From Triparma columacea (taxonomy: Eukaryota; Sar; Bolidophyceae; Parmales; Triparmaceae): a DNA stretch of 39,424 bases. Both the position numbers and the translations under genes were made by a program. Position 1 is the first letter of the stretch. Each line of letters begins with the position of its first letter. The notes beneath the pieces are model-generated. The model worked only from the letters and a program-made list of their open reading frames with translations, was not told where the DNA came from and did no database searches. Positions 30,277 to 39,424 of this stretch are shown piece after piece. The DNA lies in assembly GCA_030267965.1 (NCBI GenBank), contig BRYA01000489.1:1-39424 (forward strand), written 5' to 3'.

Positions 30277-30445
30277 CTGGTTTTGCAGCAACAACAAATT
30301 CCTTCTCAAACCTTTTTGCCCCCTTTCTTTGCCACACCTCCCCCCTCCTCCTCCCACTCTCCTCTGATGATGTGGTCGTTATATATATTACATTTGCTGT
30401 AAAAATATGACATGAGCGCCAACCCCTTTCCTGTTTTTGGCGCAT

Positions 30446-31387
30446 TCACACCCTCCCCCCTGCAAGCTCGAGAGCCTCTCCCTGCTGCTCCCCCTTCTTC
30501 CTTGTCGTCCTCATTTTCTTCCTACTCCATCCCAGCCCAACCACGCACGCCGCGCCGAGACCTCCCATCATTCCCACCCCTACTCCAACGTGCGGTCTCC
30601 CGACGTTGGCTGAAGCAGTGGAGCTGACCACAAAACGATCCGAATCAGGAGGTTGGTTGGTTAGCACCCTGCTCCCCCCGACCTCCGTGCACACGGCGTC
30701 GACGGGGGTGCTGCTGTCTTGATCGTCTAATTCCCTCGGGCGCTGCTCCCCCGCCAAAGTCTCTGACGTGTAAAGTCCGAACCTTTCCCAATCGTTAGGG
30801 TCAAGGCCCGGGCAGCCGTCCCACTTGTACGTCGTGTACTGCTGGGTCGCGCGGTTGTTGCCGACGTAGCAGGTCGAGGAGTCCAGGTTGTACGCCCAGA
30901 CCGCGAACACCTTGGCCCCCCCCCCGTCCTTCTTGCAGGCCTGAGACTGAAAGAAACCCTTGCCGGGTACGCAAGGCCTGCAGTTGGGAGTTTGGCAGAA
31001 ACCAGCCTCGCGACCACAGAGAGTTACGAGAGGACCGTTCGGAGACCAGCCCGGCCCACAGGCGTCCTCCGGTAGCTTCTCTATGTAGCCCTCACAACCG
31101 CCTGCAAGGCAACTGAATGGAATGGTCGTGGACTCAGTCTTGAACTGCTCCTGAGCGACGGCACTGGGGGGAGCGGCTGATTGACGCGCGAGGCAGTACT
31201 CCTGAGAGCCGTAAGAGAGGGTGAGTGAAACAATTTTGGAGAATTGGATTGGAGTTCCCAACTGGCGACGAACCTTCTCTGAGCACCAGAACGACCACCA
31301 CGAGCAGGTTTCTTTCACGTAATCCATTGAATCAGGATTACACGCAGTTTTGCACCCATTTTTAGGCCGACTTGGAGCGCTTCCCAT
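30446..31387 (-). CDS. Cysteine-rich single-pass membrane protein, unknown function
   Basis: One open frame of 313 aa. Sixteen cysteines precede a predicted transmembrane segment at about 267-287 (VGVGMMGGLGAACVVGLGW), followed by a basic tail (SRKKMRTTRKK). This is the layout of a type I surface protein with a disulfide-bonded ectodomain. The start MGSAPSRPKNG has no signal peptide and would even fit an N-myristoylation site, which does not suit the rest; an upstream exon carrying a signal peptide is likely but I could not place it. No family recognised. Confidence 0.6.
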   Translation of the reverse strand: MGSAPSRPKNGCKTACNPDSMDYVKETCSWWSFWCSEKVRRQLGTPIQFSKIVSLTLSYGSQEYCLARQSAAPPSAVAQEQFKTESTTIPFSCLAGGCEGYIEKLPEDACGPGWSPNGPLVTLCGREAGFCQTPNCRPCVPGKGFFQSQACKKDGGGAKVFAVWAYNLDSSTCYVGNNRATQQYTTYKWDGCPGLDPNDWERFGLYTSETLAGEQRPRELDDQDSSTPVDAVCTEVGGSRVLTNQPPDSDRFVVSSTASANVGRPHVGVGVGMMGGLGAACVVGLGWSRKKMRTTRKKGEQQGEALELAGGRV

Positions 31388-31693
31388 ATTATTTTGAGGA
31401 AAGAAAAGATTTGCTGGAAAACATCAAGAATCCCGGGTAAAACAATGGTGCAAAACCATTAATTCGTTGAGATAAATTTCCTGAAGGGGTAAGTTCAGAA
31501 TAAAACCCCAGCGTGTAGCGTGGTAGATATCATGAATACCCCTTAGGTCGTTATTAATCGTATTGATCCCCTTCAGAGGTTAAAATAGTCCAATATCAAA
31601 TGAAGCCGTTGGTTGATCTTAGTCTTAATCCTTGTTTTTAATCACCATTTATCACAAAACAACAACATCTAACACACACATCAAACCTATCAG
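31388..31693. other. Divergent intergenic region
   Basis: 306 bp between the cysteine-rich gene and the His/Gln-rich gene. A/T-rich, no gene seen; it probably contains the promoters of both and perhaps a missing first exon of the cysteine-rich protein. Confidence 0.45.
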
Positions 31694-32882
31694 ATGGATA
31701 ATGCCCCTAAACCACAGACATATAGAGGAGATGCAAGCCGTAGCTCTTCAATGAGATCACATCGGCCTCGAGGTAGTCGTGGAGGTGGAGCAAAAAGGGC
31801 AGCAAAGAGAGCCGCAGCAGAAAGAGCGGCTAATTACTCATCTCAACAAATAAACAACGCAGCGATACCGATACAAACACAACAAAGTGGACGTTCTAAT
31901 CTTCATTCTCATCGTCCTAACCATTCCACACACCATAACCTTGTTAACTTTAACAATGTCTACCAACAGCACCAGCACCAGCACCAGCACCAGCACAACC
32001 AGCACCAGCACAACCACCACAATGGAGGTCACCACAATGGAGGCCACCACAACACTCACCAGCAGCACAGGCGTGTCGGTTCCAATCAGCACGGGGGCAA
32101 CCCGAGGAGCGGTAGCCAGAGGTTCAGCCTCCGGCTACAGCAGCACAGGTCAGGCCTTGGGGGAGGAGGAGTCGGAGGTCAGGGGGGGAAGGAGGTTGGG
32201 AGAGGACAGGGGAACATCAACTTTAAGAGGATGGGGGTCTACGGGGAGAGGGGGAGGGAGAATGTCATCGAGGAAGAAAGGAGGGGTAGGGGGCAGGGGA
32301 AGACGGAGGCGAAGGTGGTGGAGGGGACGACGGAAAAGAAGAGCATCCAGTTTAAACAGCAGGTAGAAATTGTGAGCGTAGAGAAGAGAGGGGAGAAGGA
32401 GGTGGGGAAGGAAGAGGTGAGATGAAAGAGGCATGTATAGTGTCGCCCCCAAATAGGCATGTGCTTCTCCGCAACAAGTTCTGTGCTTCGTCCACTAACA
32501 CAACTCGCTTCGTTCATCTCCACTCTCCCCGCCCCAGGTCCCTTTGATGACCCTCTCCGTCGTTGAGTCCGCCCTCCAGACCCCCAAACCCTTCCGCCGC
32601 TACTCCACCCGCCGATCTACCCCCCGCTCCACCCCCCGTCGTATGTCCGTTGAGTCAGCAATCGGTCGCTCCACCCCCTCGAACGATGAGAACGTTCCCC
32701 CCACCAACAGGGCAGTAGGGGGAGGGCTGGCTAGGAGGGAGAAGGAGGACACGGCGAGCGCAGTTAAGAAGAGGATAAGGGCGCAGCAGAGCAGCATGGA
32801 AGACGGCGGGAGCTTCTTCAGCACGAGCCCTGGGACTTTCTTAAGGGGGGGAGGACCGATGATGAAGAAACAGAAGGTTTGA
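31694..32882 (+). CDS. His/Gln/Asn-rich basic protein, unknown function
   Basis: Two exons, 31694-32416 and 32538-32882, phase 0 (GTGAGA donor, GCCCCAG acceptor); 355 aa. The N-terminus is basic (RGSRGGGAKRAAKRAAAER). A low-complexity middle made of CAC/CAG codons gives HQHQ and NGGHHNGGHHN repeats, then Gly/Arg-rich and Lys/Glu-rich parts. Exon 2 encodes repeated S/T-P sites (RRSTPRSTPRR) and ends in a basic GPMMKKQKV. It looks disordered, perhaps a nuclear or RNA-associated protein regulated by proline-directed phosphorylation. No domain recognised. The stop codon is followed by a run of at least 16 G's. Confidence 0.6.
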
Positions 32883-33058
32883 GGGGGGGGGGGGGGGAAG
32901 AGGGAGGGGAGAGGAGAGGCGAAGGAATGAACAAGGATGATAGGCATGGGCAAGAGGAAGCATGCAGGGGGGGCTATATAGCATTTAAGCAATAGAACCG
33001 TCTTCAAGACAAAAATGATCGCTAGTTTTAGACAGCCGCCCTCCCAACCAACACCCCT

Positions 33059-34039
33059 CTAAACGGCAGCCGGGCTGTCGTTATCAAGGAACCCCCCTCC
33101 CTCCCGGCCGCTGCTACCTCTCACATTCATCTCAACCATATTCGCCTGCTCCAGCAAGTCTTTCGCGTCAAGGTGTTGCTCCCCCTTATACCACTTCATC
33201 CTGACACAAACGTACCCAATCAGGAGGAGGAATAGGGCAGAGAGCACCCCCAGAACAGCCGCGAGAGTGTCGTTAGAAGAGAGAGAAGGGCTGGGAGAGG
33301 AGGTGGCAAGGATCATACCACAAGAGATCTTGGCACCGGAGGGCGAATGGAGGACTATGGCGTGGCCGACATATCCATTAGAAATTAAGTAGGGGGCATT
33401 GGGGACTTCTATTGGGGAGGACGTCGTGAAGGAACCATCTATGGAGAAGGAGGGGAGGGGAAGGGAAGGCAGGTTAGGTCGCGAAGGGAAGGACGACAGG
33501 TGCGCGAAAAGGCGAAAAGCGTTCGTGTTAGGACCCAGGTGCGATAAAGGCTGACTCACCTGAAGAAGAAGTCCATTCAACGGAGGTCCAAGGGTCGTAG
33601 TCATAGTAGTGGTCATAGTAATGTCCCTTGGGGAGAGCATCGATGCAAGACGGTGCCCTGCCGAGTAGCGCGAGGGGGTGGGGAGATTGGTGAGGGTGAG
33701 GTTGTAGGTTTTTAACAAGAAGGCATTATGCTTCACTGGCTTTATCAGCTGATCGCGCTCGTAGCTCATAGCCTCAGTAACAACACTACTGATGCTATCT
33801 CACCCTACATTCTGCACCTCATGGATGTGCAGGCCACCAGCTGACAGAGGTGGAAGGCCTTGAATGGAGAAGGACAGGAATATACTCGTCCCCTCCTCTG
33901 AAATTGAAGCAGAGCCCGACACAGAAGTACACTCCGAGGTTGTGCACAATGGATAAGCATTAAAGGTTGACACTTTTGCGTTGGCCATGTTCAACTGATT
34001 TGGGAAAAAGAATGCGAATTTCGGGAAAAAATCTTGCAT
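33059..34039 (-). CDS. Copper-only SOD-like domain protein with C-terminal membrane anchor
   Basis: Three exons on the minus strand: 34039-33804, 33657-33560 and 33438-33059; phases 2 then 1; 237 aa. Exon 2 is in a different frame from the long open frame of the region. Spliced, it gives the Cu/Zn-SOD sequence order: GLHIHE (the two His of GFHVH), GHYYDHYYDYDPW (third Cu His) and GHAIVLHSPSGAKISCGMI (fourth Cu His, usually GRSIVIH). The loop with the zinc ligands is missing or very short. A transmembrane helix follows (AAVLGVLSALFLLLIGYVC) and a short cytosolic tail. The N-terminus is uncertain: a CCCAAATCAG acceptor-like site just before MANAK suggests an upstream exon with a signal peptide. 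It may dismutate superoxide at the cell surface; activity is inferred. Confidence 0.72.
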
Positions 34040-34087
34040 CTCTTGAAGAAATTGTTTTTTTCACACGTTAGTTGAGAGGGCAGGGCC

Positions 34088-35676
34088 ATGTACGCGGCAC
34101 TGCTATTTCTCATCGCAGGGGAATTCATTTCCCTGCATCATGCTGTATCATGCTATGGCTGCAAAACTTGGGCATGCTCCCCTCTTCAGAAAGGTCGAAG
34201 TTCACATCTGAGTCAAGTGCTACAATCAAGCACGCGACGATGTACAAGCTTGCTAGATTCTAGCGATATTGACTCTAGAGATATTGAATTTTTAACGACA
34301 CCTTCTTCGTTGAAACACCTGTCGTGCATTGAGAAGAAGGTATCGAGGAATTCCGAATCAAGCTGGAATGACCAGAAGACAGCCGCAGCGGTGGGTGCAA
34401 TTGTTTTTGCCACTGTTCTTGGGTACGCGGGCGACATTTTCCTCGGCCCAGGCGTTTCATTTTTCACTAGCAGCGTTGGGGGTGGTTTGGGATGGAAGCT
34501 CCTTGGCGGAGACTCTGTGAGGGAGAATGATATACCGGTTGATGGGGGGAAGGATAAGGTGAGAATTGGCGGGTGTCTAAAGATGCCCGCTTTCAAAAGA
34601 CCAACCCTTCAACTTCGTCGCCACAACTGCCCCTTCCAACCCACCCGCAGAAGTTCGTCGTCGATGTCCCCGCGAGACTCAGAGCCATATTGAACCGACT
34701 TAGCTTGGAGGGACACATTGTCAGAAAGGTTGAACCGAAAATTAAAAGGGGGGAAGCTGAAAGGCTCGTTGGTCTTATTCACGACTTCGAGTACATCAAG
34801 AGCCTTAAGGATGCCTGTGATAAGTGCCTCGAGACTGGGAAACCAAGGAGACTAAGGCAGAGCTACAGCAGGACCTTGGTAGACGAGAATTCTTATGAGG
34901 CGGCGATGGATGCGGTGGGGTTGTGGTTGCATGCAACAGACAGAGTCTTGAGGGGGGGAGGGAAGGTGAGTTGGGCTAGCGACAAGGTAAAGGTATACGA
35001 ATGTTTTACTCAACAACCCACTCCTCCACCCCATCCCCACAAGGCATTCGTCCTGGTCCGCCCCCCCTCTCACCATGCGACAAGGAGCAGGGGAATGGGC
35101 GGATGCTTAGTTAACGCTATCGCATGCGCGGCTATTCACGCCCTTGAGATAAACGGGATAAGGAGCGTAGGGATATTAGATGTGGACGCCCATTTTGGGA
35201 ATGGAATAGCTAACTGTATCGAGGAAAATCAGCGGATACGCTACGTCAGTCTCCACGAGCATAATAGGGGCATGAGTTTGGGGGGATCAAGACCAGAGTA
35301 TGACCCGAGATCACCGGAGGAGGCGGACAACGGGCCATCAGGGAACATCTGTAATATTGTTCTCAAGAAAGGTGAAGGTTGGGAGACATATGAGGGAAAA
35401 CTCATGAGGGGATTAGCCTTTCTCAAGGATTGCGATATTTTGATTGTCGCGGCTGGATTTGATGCAGTCAAGGAGGACAACACTTCAGGGCTCTCATTGG
35501 TTCCTGAGGATTTCAGGGCGATTGGGCATTGTATCAATAAAACGATGGAGAAGAAGCCAATCGTTTTCGGTCTCGAAGGGGGTTACACGCATCATATGGG
35601 GGGGGGTCCGGAGGGCATGGGGGGGGTGCTGGGGGATTGTGTGGCAGAGTTCATCGAAGGGCTACGTGGTGTGTGA
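34088..35676 (+). CDS. Histone-deacetylase-family (arginase-deacetylase fold) protein with a secretory leader
   Basis: Three exons, 34088-34558, 34651-34965 and 35044-35676, all phase 0; 472 aa. Catalytic landmarks are present: RPPSHHA (His272-His273 dyad; Ser replaces the usual Gly), DVDAHFGNG (zinc ligands Asp310 and His312; the next residue is Phe instead of His), AAGFDA (zinc ligand Asp402) and LEGGY with Tyr443. So hydrolase chemistry looks possible. The N-terminus is a hydrophobic leader (MYAALLFLIAGEFIS) and a second hydrophobic stretch lies near 100-125 (AAAVGAIVFATVLGYAG), pointing to an organelle or endomembrane, not the nucleus. Substrate could be an acetylated protein or small molecule. 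The 78-bp second intron is in frame and stop-free. The start is 48 bp from that of the divergent SOD-like gene. Confidence 0.8.
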
Positions 35677-35753
35677 TTTTAAAATGAAAATCGTTATCAT
35701 GCGTCACGCTACGTGGTGTGTGATTTTAAAATGCAAAATCGTTATCTGCGTCA
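35661..35753 (+). repeat. 47-bp tandem duplication spanning the HDAC-like stop codon
   Basis: The unit gctacgtggtgtgtgatttt and following bases occurs at 35661-35707, where it contains the TGA at 35674-35676, and again at 35708-35753 with small indels. Only the first copy is in the reading frame. Confidence 0.9.
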
Positions 35754-36315
35754 ATTTCACTTTCCTTGTTTCCCTTTGACTCAACACCTACCTCACACCT
35801 CGTCACCTCAACTCTTCTCATATTCTCATAAAAAGTTTGTGGGTCCAATTAATTTGTAGCCAAACAGACAACTACCGAGTTATTGGGCCGAAGAAGCGTA
35901 GAAATAGTAGCTTCGGGAGAATTCAAACTTGTGGGCGGTACAACGGCCATAAGTGAAGTACAAATCTACAGGGTTTACAAGGTTGGTTTCAAGACCCTTG
36001 AAGGAGTGGGGCTACGAGACGGGTGCTGAGCAGGTAGGTTGTTGGGGAGGATCAACGGAAGAATATAGGCGCTAGAGGGGTGGAGGAGGCGTAGATGGAC
36101 AGAAAGAAGAAAAAAGACCCCGAGAAGAGAGGCAGCGAGTGAATCTGTTGTGTGTGGGTGTGTTAAATTCTCAGAAGGGGCCTAAATGCCGGCTTGAGTG
36201 ATCGAGGGCAACATCTCTCTCAAAGATGGGACGAGACCGGCAGTATTCTCACTCTCACCAAACGTACCCATGCCCCCACAAATTCTAAATCCCGTCAGAG
36301 TTGAGCTCACAGCAC
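35677..36315. other. Intergenic region before the START-like gene
   Basis: 639 bp. Apart from the second half of the 47-bp duplication I see no gene, RNA or clear motif. Short open frames here have no family resemblance. The promoter of the START-like gene must lie in this stretch. Confidence 0.5.
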
Positions 36316-39300
36316 ATGGACACGAAAAATGATTCCCGAGGAGGAAGAGAAGAGCGTGTGGAGGAGACTCATACACTTCAAGTTGACGCCCCGATGCCCG
36401 ATAACTGCCATTCACTACCCGATCTTGGACATGAGAGGCAAGTTACTCCGTCTTCGCCAATTGAAAGAATTCGTGGGGACGCTGGACAAGGTGAGAGAGT
36501 CGTGTCAGGGGGTTAGTGGGGGTGGAAACTCTTGACATTCTACAGCGAAAAAGGACGACGTGTCGGATCACGCGAGGAAATCTTTTCATTTTGACTAACA
36601 AAAACCATAATCGCCATTACCGCAGACTCTGAAAATGGTCATGAGGACGCCGGACAAGGTGAGTAGTGCGTTGAGAGCCGGAAAAGAAAAATACATTTTA
36701 ATACACTAGGGGAGATCTGGAAATTCGCGGGAGGACGCGTTGAAACTTTGTAATTTTTCTCACTTTTGCAATGTGTTGTGTTGTCCCCTTCACAGTCTCT
36801 AAATCTGAAAGCGCTCACGAGGACGCTGGACAAGACCAAGGTAAGTTCGATTCAGGGAGTCGTAGGGGGGGAGACCCTTGCAGTTTTCTTCACCGCCTGC
36901 GTGTGGAACGCGCGGAGCCGTTCGCGGAGGGCCTGGCCCTCGGCGTCATTTTCGACGGGCGGCACGTGCGCCAGTCTGCAACGACCGCATGGGATCAGTC
37001 TCAGGCGACCGCGTGGGTTCTATCTGCGGCGACCGCATGGGGCGCTTCTGCGGCGACCGCATGGGTTCAGTCTGCGGCGACCGCATGGGGCGCTTCTGTG
37101 GCGACCGCTGGGTTCCGTCTCCAGGGACCGCACGGGTTCCGTCTCCGGTGACCGCATGGCTTCTGTCTCCGGCGACTGTGTGGGGCGCTTGATATGCTAC
37201 ACAGAAACGAGAGGCACGCGTTGAAATATCTTCATGTTGACTAACATAACAAACACCATAATCGCCATGTGTTACCGCAGACTCTGAAAATGGTCATGAG
37301 GATGCCGGACAAGGTGAGTTGTGAGTTGAGAGCCGGAAAAGAAAAATACATTTTAATACTCTAGGGGAGAGCGGGAGAGTCGCGGGTGGGCGCCTTGAAA
37401 CTTGGTAGTTTTTTCTCACTTTTGCAACAATGTTGTCCCCTTCGCAGTCTCTAAAAGCTCTCATGAGGGTGCTGGACGAGGTGAGGTTGCGTAGTTGTGT
37501 TGACGAAAAGTGGTGTATTTTGATTGTTCAGGGGAGGGCTGGGAAGCCGTTCTGAGGGAGTTTCAGATTTTGCCTTTTTTTGACCCTTTTTCACCAAAAA
37601 TTCCCCCAAAACCACCCCCAGAAATTTCTGGCCAAACTCATCTTCAACCTGGGTTTGAAAATGTCGACGCCGAAATTTCCGACGATCCCTTGAACGGTGG
37701 AATAGCCCGGGAGAGCAATCTAAGCGCCATACCGCCTGCTGTCGGGTGCGCGACTCCCGGCCGCACGCCAGTCGGCCTTGAGACTGTCAGCCACGCCACT
37801 GCCGCTCAGTCCATGACATTAGATCCTGACAACACTGTCAGAAATATAGACCCCCCGCAGCCCCTCTCCAGCCCCAATCACGCACCCTCCGCAATACACG
37901 GTCCCGTAAATATCGATTACACAGTTCTTGGCCCAGAGCAAGGTAAACTTGTCAAGCTTCTGGATGACCGAGGAGCCGTTGAAGGCCTTATCGACCATTC
38001 TACCGGCGTCGATGTGAAAGTTATGGAGCTCGCTGGTGTCTTCCACGAAGAGCGCGAGAAGATCATCGACTTTCTCCTCACTGATTGCGAGCAGGGCAAG
38101 TTCCGAAGGAAAACCCTCCAGGAGTATGACGATGAGGAAGGAGTCATTCACAGACTCGTCTACTGGCAGCACTACAGCAGCAGGAACAAGTTTGTCGAAT
38201 TTCTCCTCGACGTCAGCGTCGTCTCTCCTGACGAATCGACGAACATTATGGAATTAACATCCCTTGATGAGGATGACCTTTCTGATGAGGCAAATGCGAT
38301 GCTTGTCAAAATTCTCGCGTCAATAAAGACCAAGACTGTCAAGCGAGGTGTCATTAAGGGGGAGCTCAGCTTCACTGAATTTGAGTTTGGACAAACTGCA
38401 GTCACCATGGTGGGAACTCTCAAGGCAGAGGAGAGAGCAACAGAGATTAAACCAGAAGTTGATGTTCGCACAGTCAAAAGCTTTAAATCTGCAAGGTCAA
38501 GCATTGGAAGGATAAAAAGCAGCATCAGCAGTGTCAAGAAAGCAAGGCCAAACATTGGAAGGATAAACAGCAGCATCAGCAGTGTCAAAAAAGGAGCTTA
38601 CAAGGATGTATTTGTTTCATGGAAGGGAATTCTAGATGAAGTCATGAAGAAGTTCAGACAGCCTGCAGTCATTGACGAGCGGAGGAAGATGCACTTTGTG
38701 GAGGAGGTCATGCCCAATGTGCCAACTCTTACTGAGGAAGAGGACAGGATGCTGGAAAGTGTCGCAGGGCTAGAGGAGAAACTCTACAAGAAGGGAAAGA
38801 GAGTCAAGGGGACACTGAAGGAGGGCATTGACAAGTTCATGTGGAGACAGGGGGACAATGTGTTGACAGCCTTTGAGGTCACTGTGGACAAGTCAGCAAA
38901 GGGCGTATTGGCAGAGCAATTTTTGCTGGACACATTTGCACGATCTAAGAAGCACTTCAAAAATAATGGGAACTTGCGAAGGGTCATCAGGAATGACGTC
39001 GACAGAACTAGAAGCTTGCATCGACATTTTGGTATGAAGGTCCCTGCCATCACCAATCGACTATTTGAGAATTGGTTTGTGTGGAAGGAAGTTAAACTTG
39101 AGAATGGCCAGACACCATACATTTTGGCTTTTGTGCCACTGACAGAGTACCCAAGAGGGGGCTTCAAGGACCTTAGTAAGGATGGATTTAAGTTGGCTGA
39201 GACTACAGGTGTCTACTTCTTCATCGAGATTGCTCCAAATGTCTGTAGGGTGACACGCGTTCAAACAGTTGATCTGAAATTCAGTGGCATTCATAAGACA

Positions 39301-39424
39301 TTGATGGACAATGCAATTGACTACCTTGCAAAGAAGCAGCTTGTTGAGGCCAACAGGTTGCAGAAGAAGTTCAGGAGGAACGGGAAGGAGGTTGATGCTG
39401 AGGTCAGGGGGGCCTTGGTGGAGA
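36316..39424 (+). CDS. START-like domain protein with an N-terminal array of duplicated small exons, 3' incomplete
   Basis: Six exons: 36316-36490, 36626-36658, 36796-36840, 37281-37313, 37448-37480 and 37622 to the window end. All joins are phase 1 and lead without a stop into the long last exon. Exons 2 to 5 (33, 33, 33 and one of 45 nt) encode 11-15-residue repeats of the form DSENGHEDAGQ and VSKSxxHEDAGQ. The last exon encodes a mostly helical region, a 17-residue tandem repeat, and from about 38880 on a START-like lipid-binding fold (RSLHRHFGMKVPAITNRL, FVWKEV, YILAFVPLTEYP), a family expanded in heterokont algae. A start at 37813 is possible if the small exons are not used. The family assignment is moderate; no function is known. 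The gene runs off the window. Confidence 0.65.
36540..36840 (+). repeat. Two-exon direct repeat, copy 1
   Basis: Contains the end of intron 1, exon 2, intron 2 and exon 3 of the START-like gene. The whole block recurs at 37199-37480 with high identity, including intron words such as gagccggaaaagaaaaatac. Confidence 0.85.
36975..37190 (+). repeat. 24-bp GC-rich minisatellite in the third START-like intron
   Basis: About nine units of 24 bp, each close to ggcgaccgcatggggcgctt and a variable end. All three forward frames stay open through the array (36878-37151). It accounts for most of the extra 300 bp by which intron 3 exceeds its duplicate, intron 1. Confidence 0.85.
37199..37480 (+). repeat. 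Two-exon direct repeat, copy 2
   Basis: Contains the end of intron 3, exon 4, intron 4 and exon 5. It differs from copy 1 by scattered substitutions and by a 12-bp shorter second exon. Confidence 0.85.
38491..38592 (+). repeat. 51-bp coding tandem repeat in the START-like gene
   Basis: Two units (38491-38541 and 38542-38592) encode ARSSIGRIKSSISSVKK and ARPNIGRINSSISSVKK. The unit is 17 residues, amphipathic and basic. Confidence 0.9.

Noticed and set aside
33059..33769. 236-codon frame taken as a single exon
   Set aside because: In that frame the middle has no SOD motif. Two GT..AG introns and a frame switch recover GHYYDHYYDYDPW and a complete SOD-like order.
36766..37224. Repeat-protein gene encoded by the 24-bp minisatellite
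   Set aside because: All three forward frames are open, so openness is not evidence of coding. The array sits in a duplicate of a normal intron. Kept only as a possible intron-retention product.
36329..37692. Alternative phase-0 reading of the small exons (LKxxxRxLDK repeats) ending at 37692
   Set aside because: It also splices in frame but stops soon after 37622, whereas phase 1 leads into more than 1.8 kb of open frame with START-like sequence and a hydrophilic leader from an ATG.

Overview
The window is nuclear DNA from a compact, intron-containing eukaryote, most likely a photosynthetic stramenopile (heterokont alga; a bolidophyte/Triparma-like organism would fit, but that is inference). 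Three observations support this. Two proteins begin with a signal peptide ending in a SAF- or TAF-type cleavage motif, which is how secondary red plastids mark their imports (the SAP-domain protein at 2414 and ATP sulfurylase at 11312). Introns are short (70 to 538 bp) and 21 of the 26 I could phase start with GTGAG. Finally, DUF285 repeats, a membrane-anchored SOD-like protein and a START-like protein sit among ordinary eukaryotic genes. All exon models were built by hand from splice sites and phase continuity.

Layout from left to right: 3' end of a DUF285 repeat protein (1-941); a gene-poor stretch; a plastid-type SAP-domain protein; zinc-finger gene ZF-A (-); a serine protease-like protein with its two half-domains in reversed order; ZF-B (-); a gamma-butyrobetaine/trimethyllysine hydroxylase-like oxygenase; plastid ATP sulfurylase (-); a CTFKP-repeat coiled protein; a PH-domain phosphatidylinositol 4-kinase of the III-beta type (-); ZF-C, ZF-D and ZF-E in tandem (all -); mitochondrial citrate synthase; a fucosyltransferase-like secreted or Golgi enzyme; a cysteine-rich membrane protein (-); a His/Gln-rich protein; a Cu-only SOD-like membrane protein (-) head-to-head with a secretory-pathway histone-deacetylase-family protein; and the 5' part of a START-like protein whose N-terminus is built from duplicated 33-45 nt exons.

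The most striking system is the ZF family. Five intronless genes, all on the minus strand, carry 6 to 24 tandem C-x4-C-x12-H-x4-H fingers (66 in total) made from a 96-bp unit. The finger backbone is almost invariant, while variation concentrates at the helix positions that normally contact DNA bases. The genes share a conserved N-terminal region and a 5' block. Their linkers and tails are mosaic, fingers are shared between genes, one copy has lost its ATG and another has a frameshifted tail. This is the pattern expected of a recently expanded, recombining family of DNA-recognition proteins.

The housekeeping genes show no operon-like logic. They are ordinary metabolic and signalling genes, several in close head-to-head pairs that probably share promoter space.
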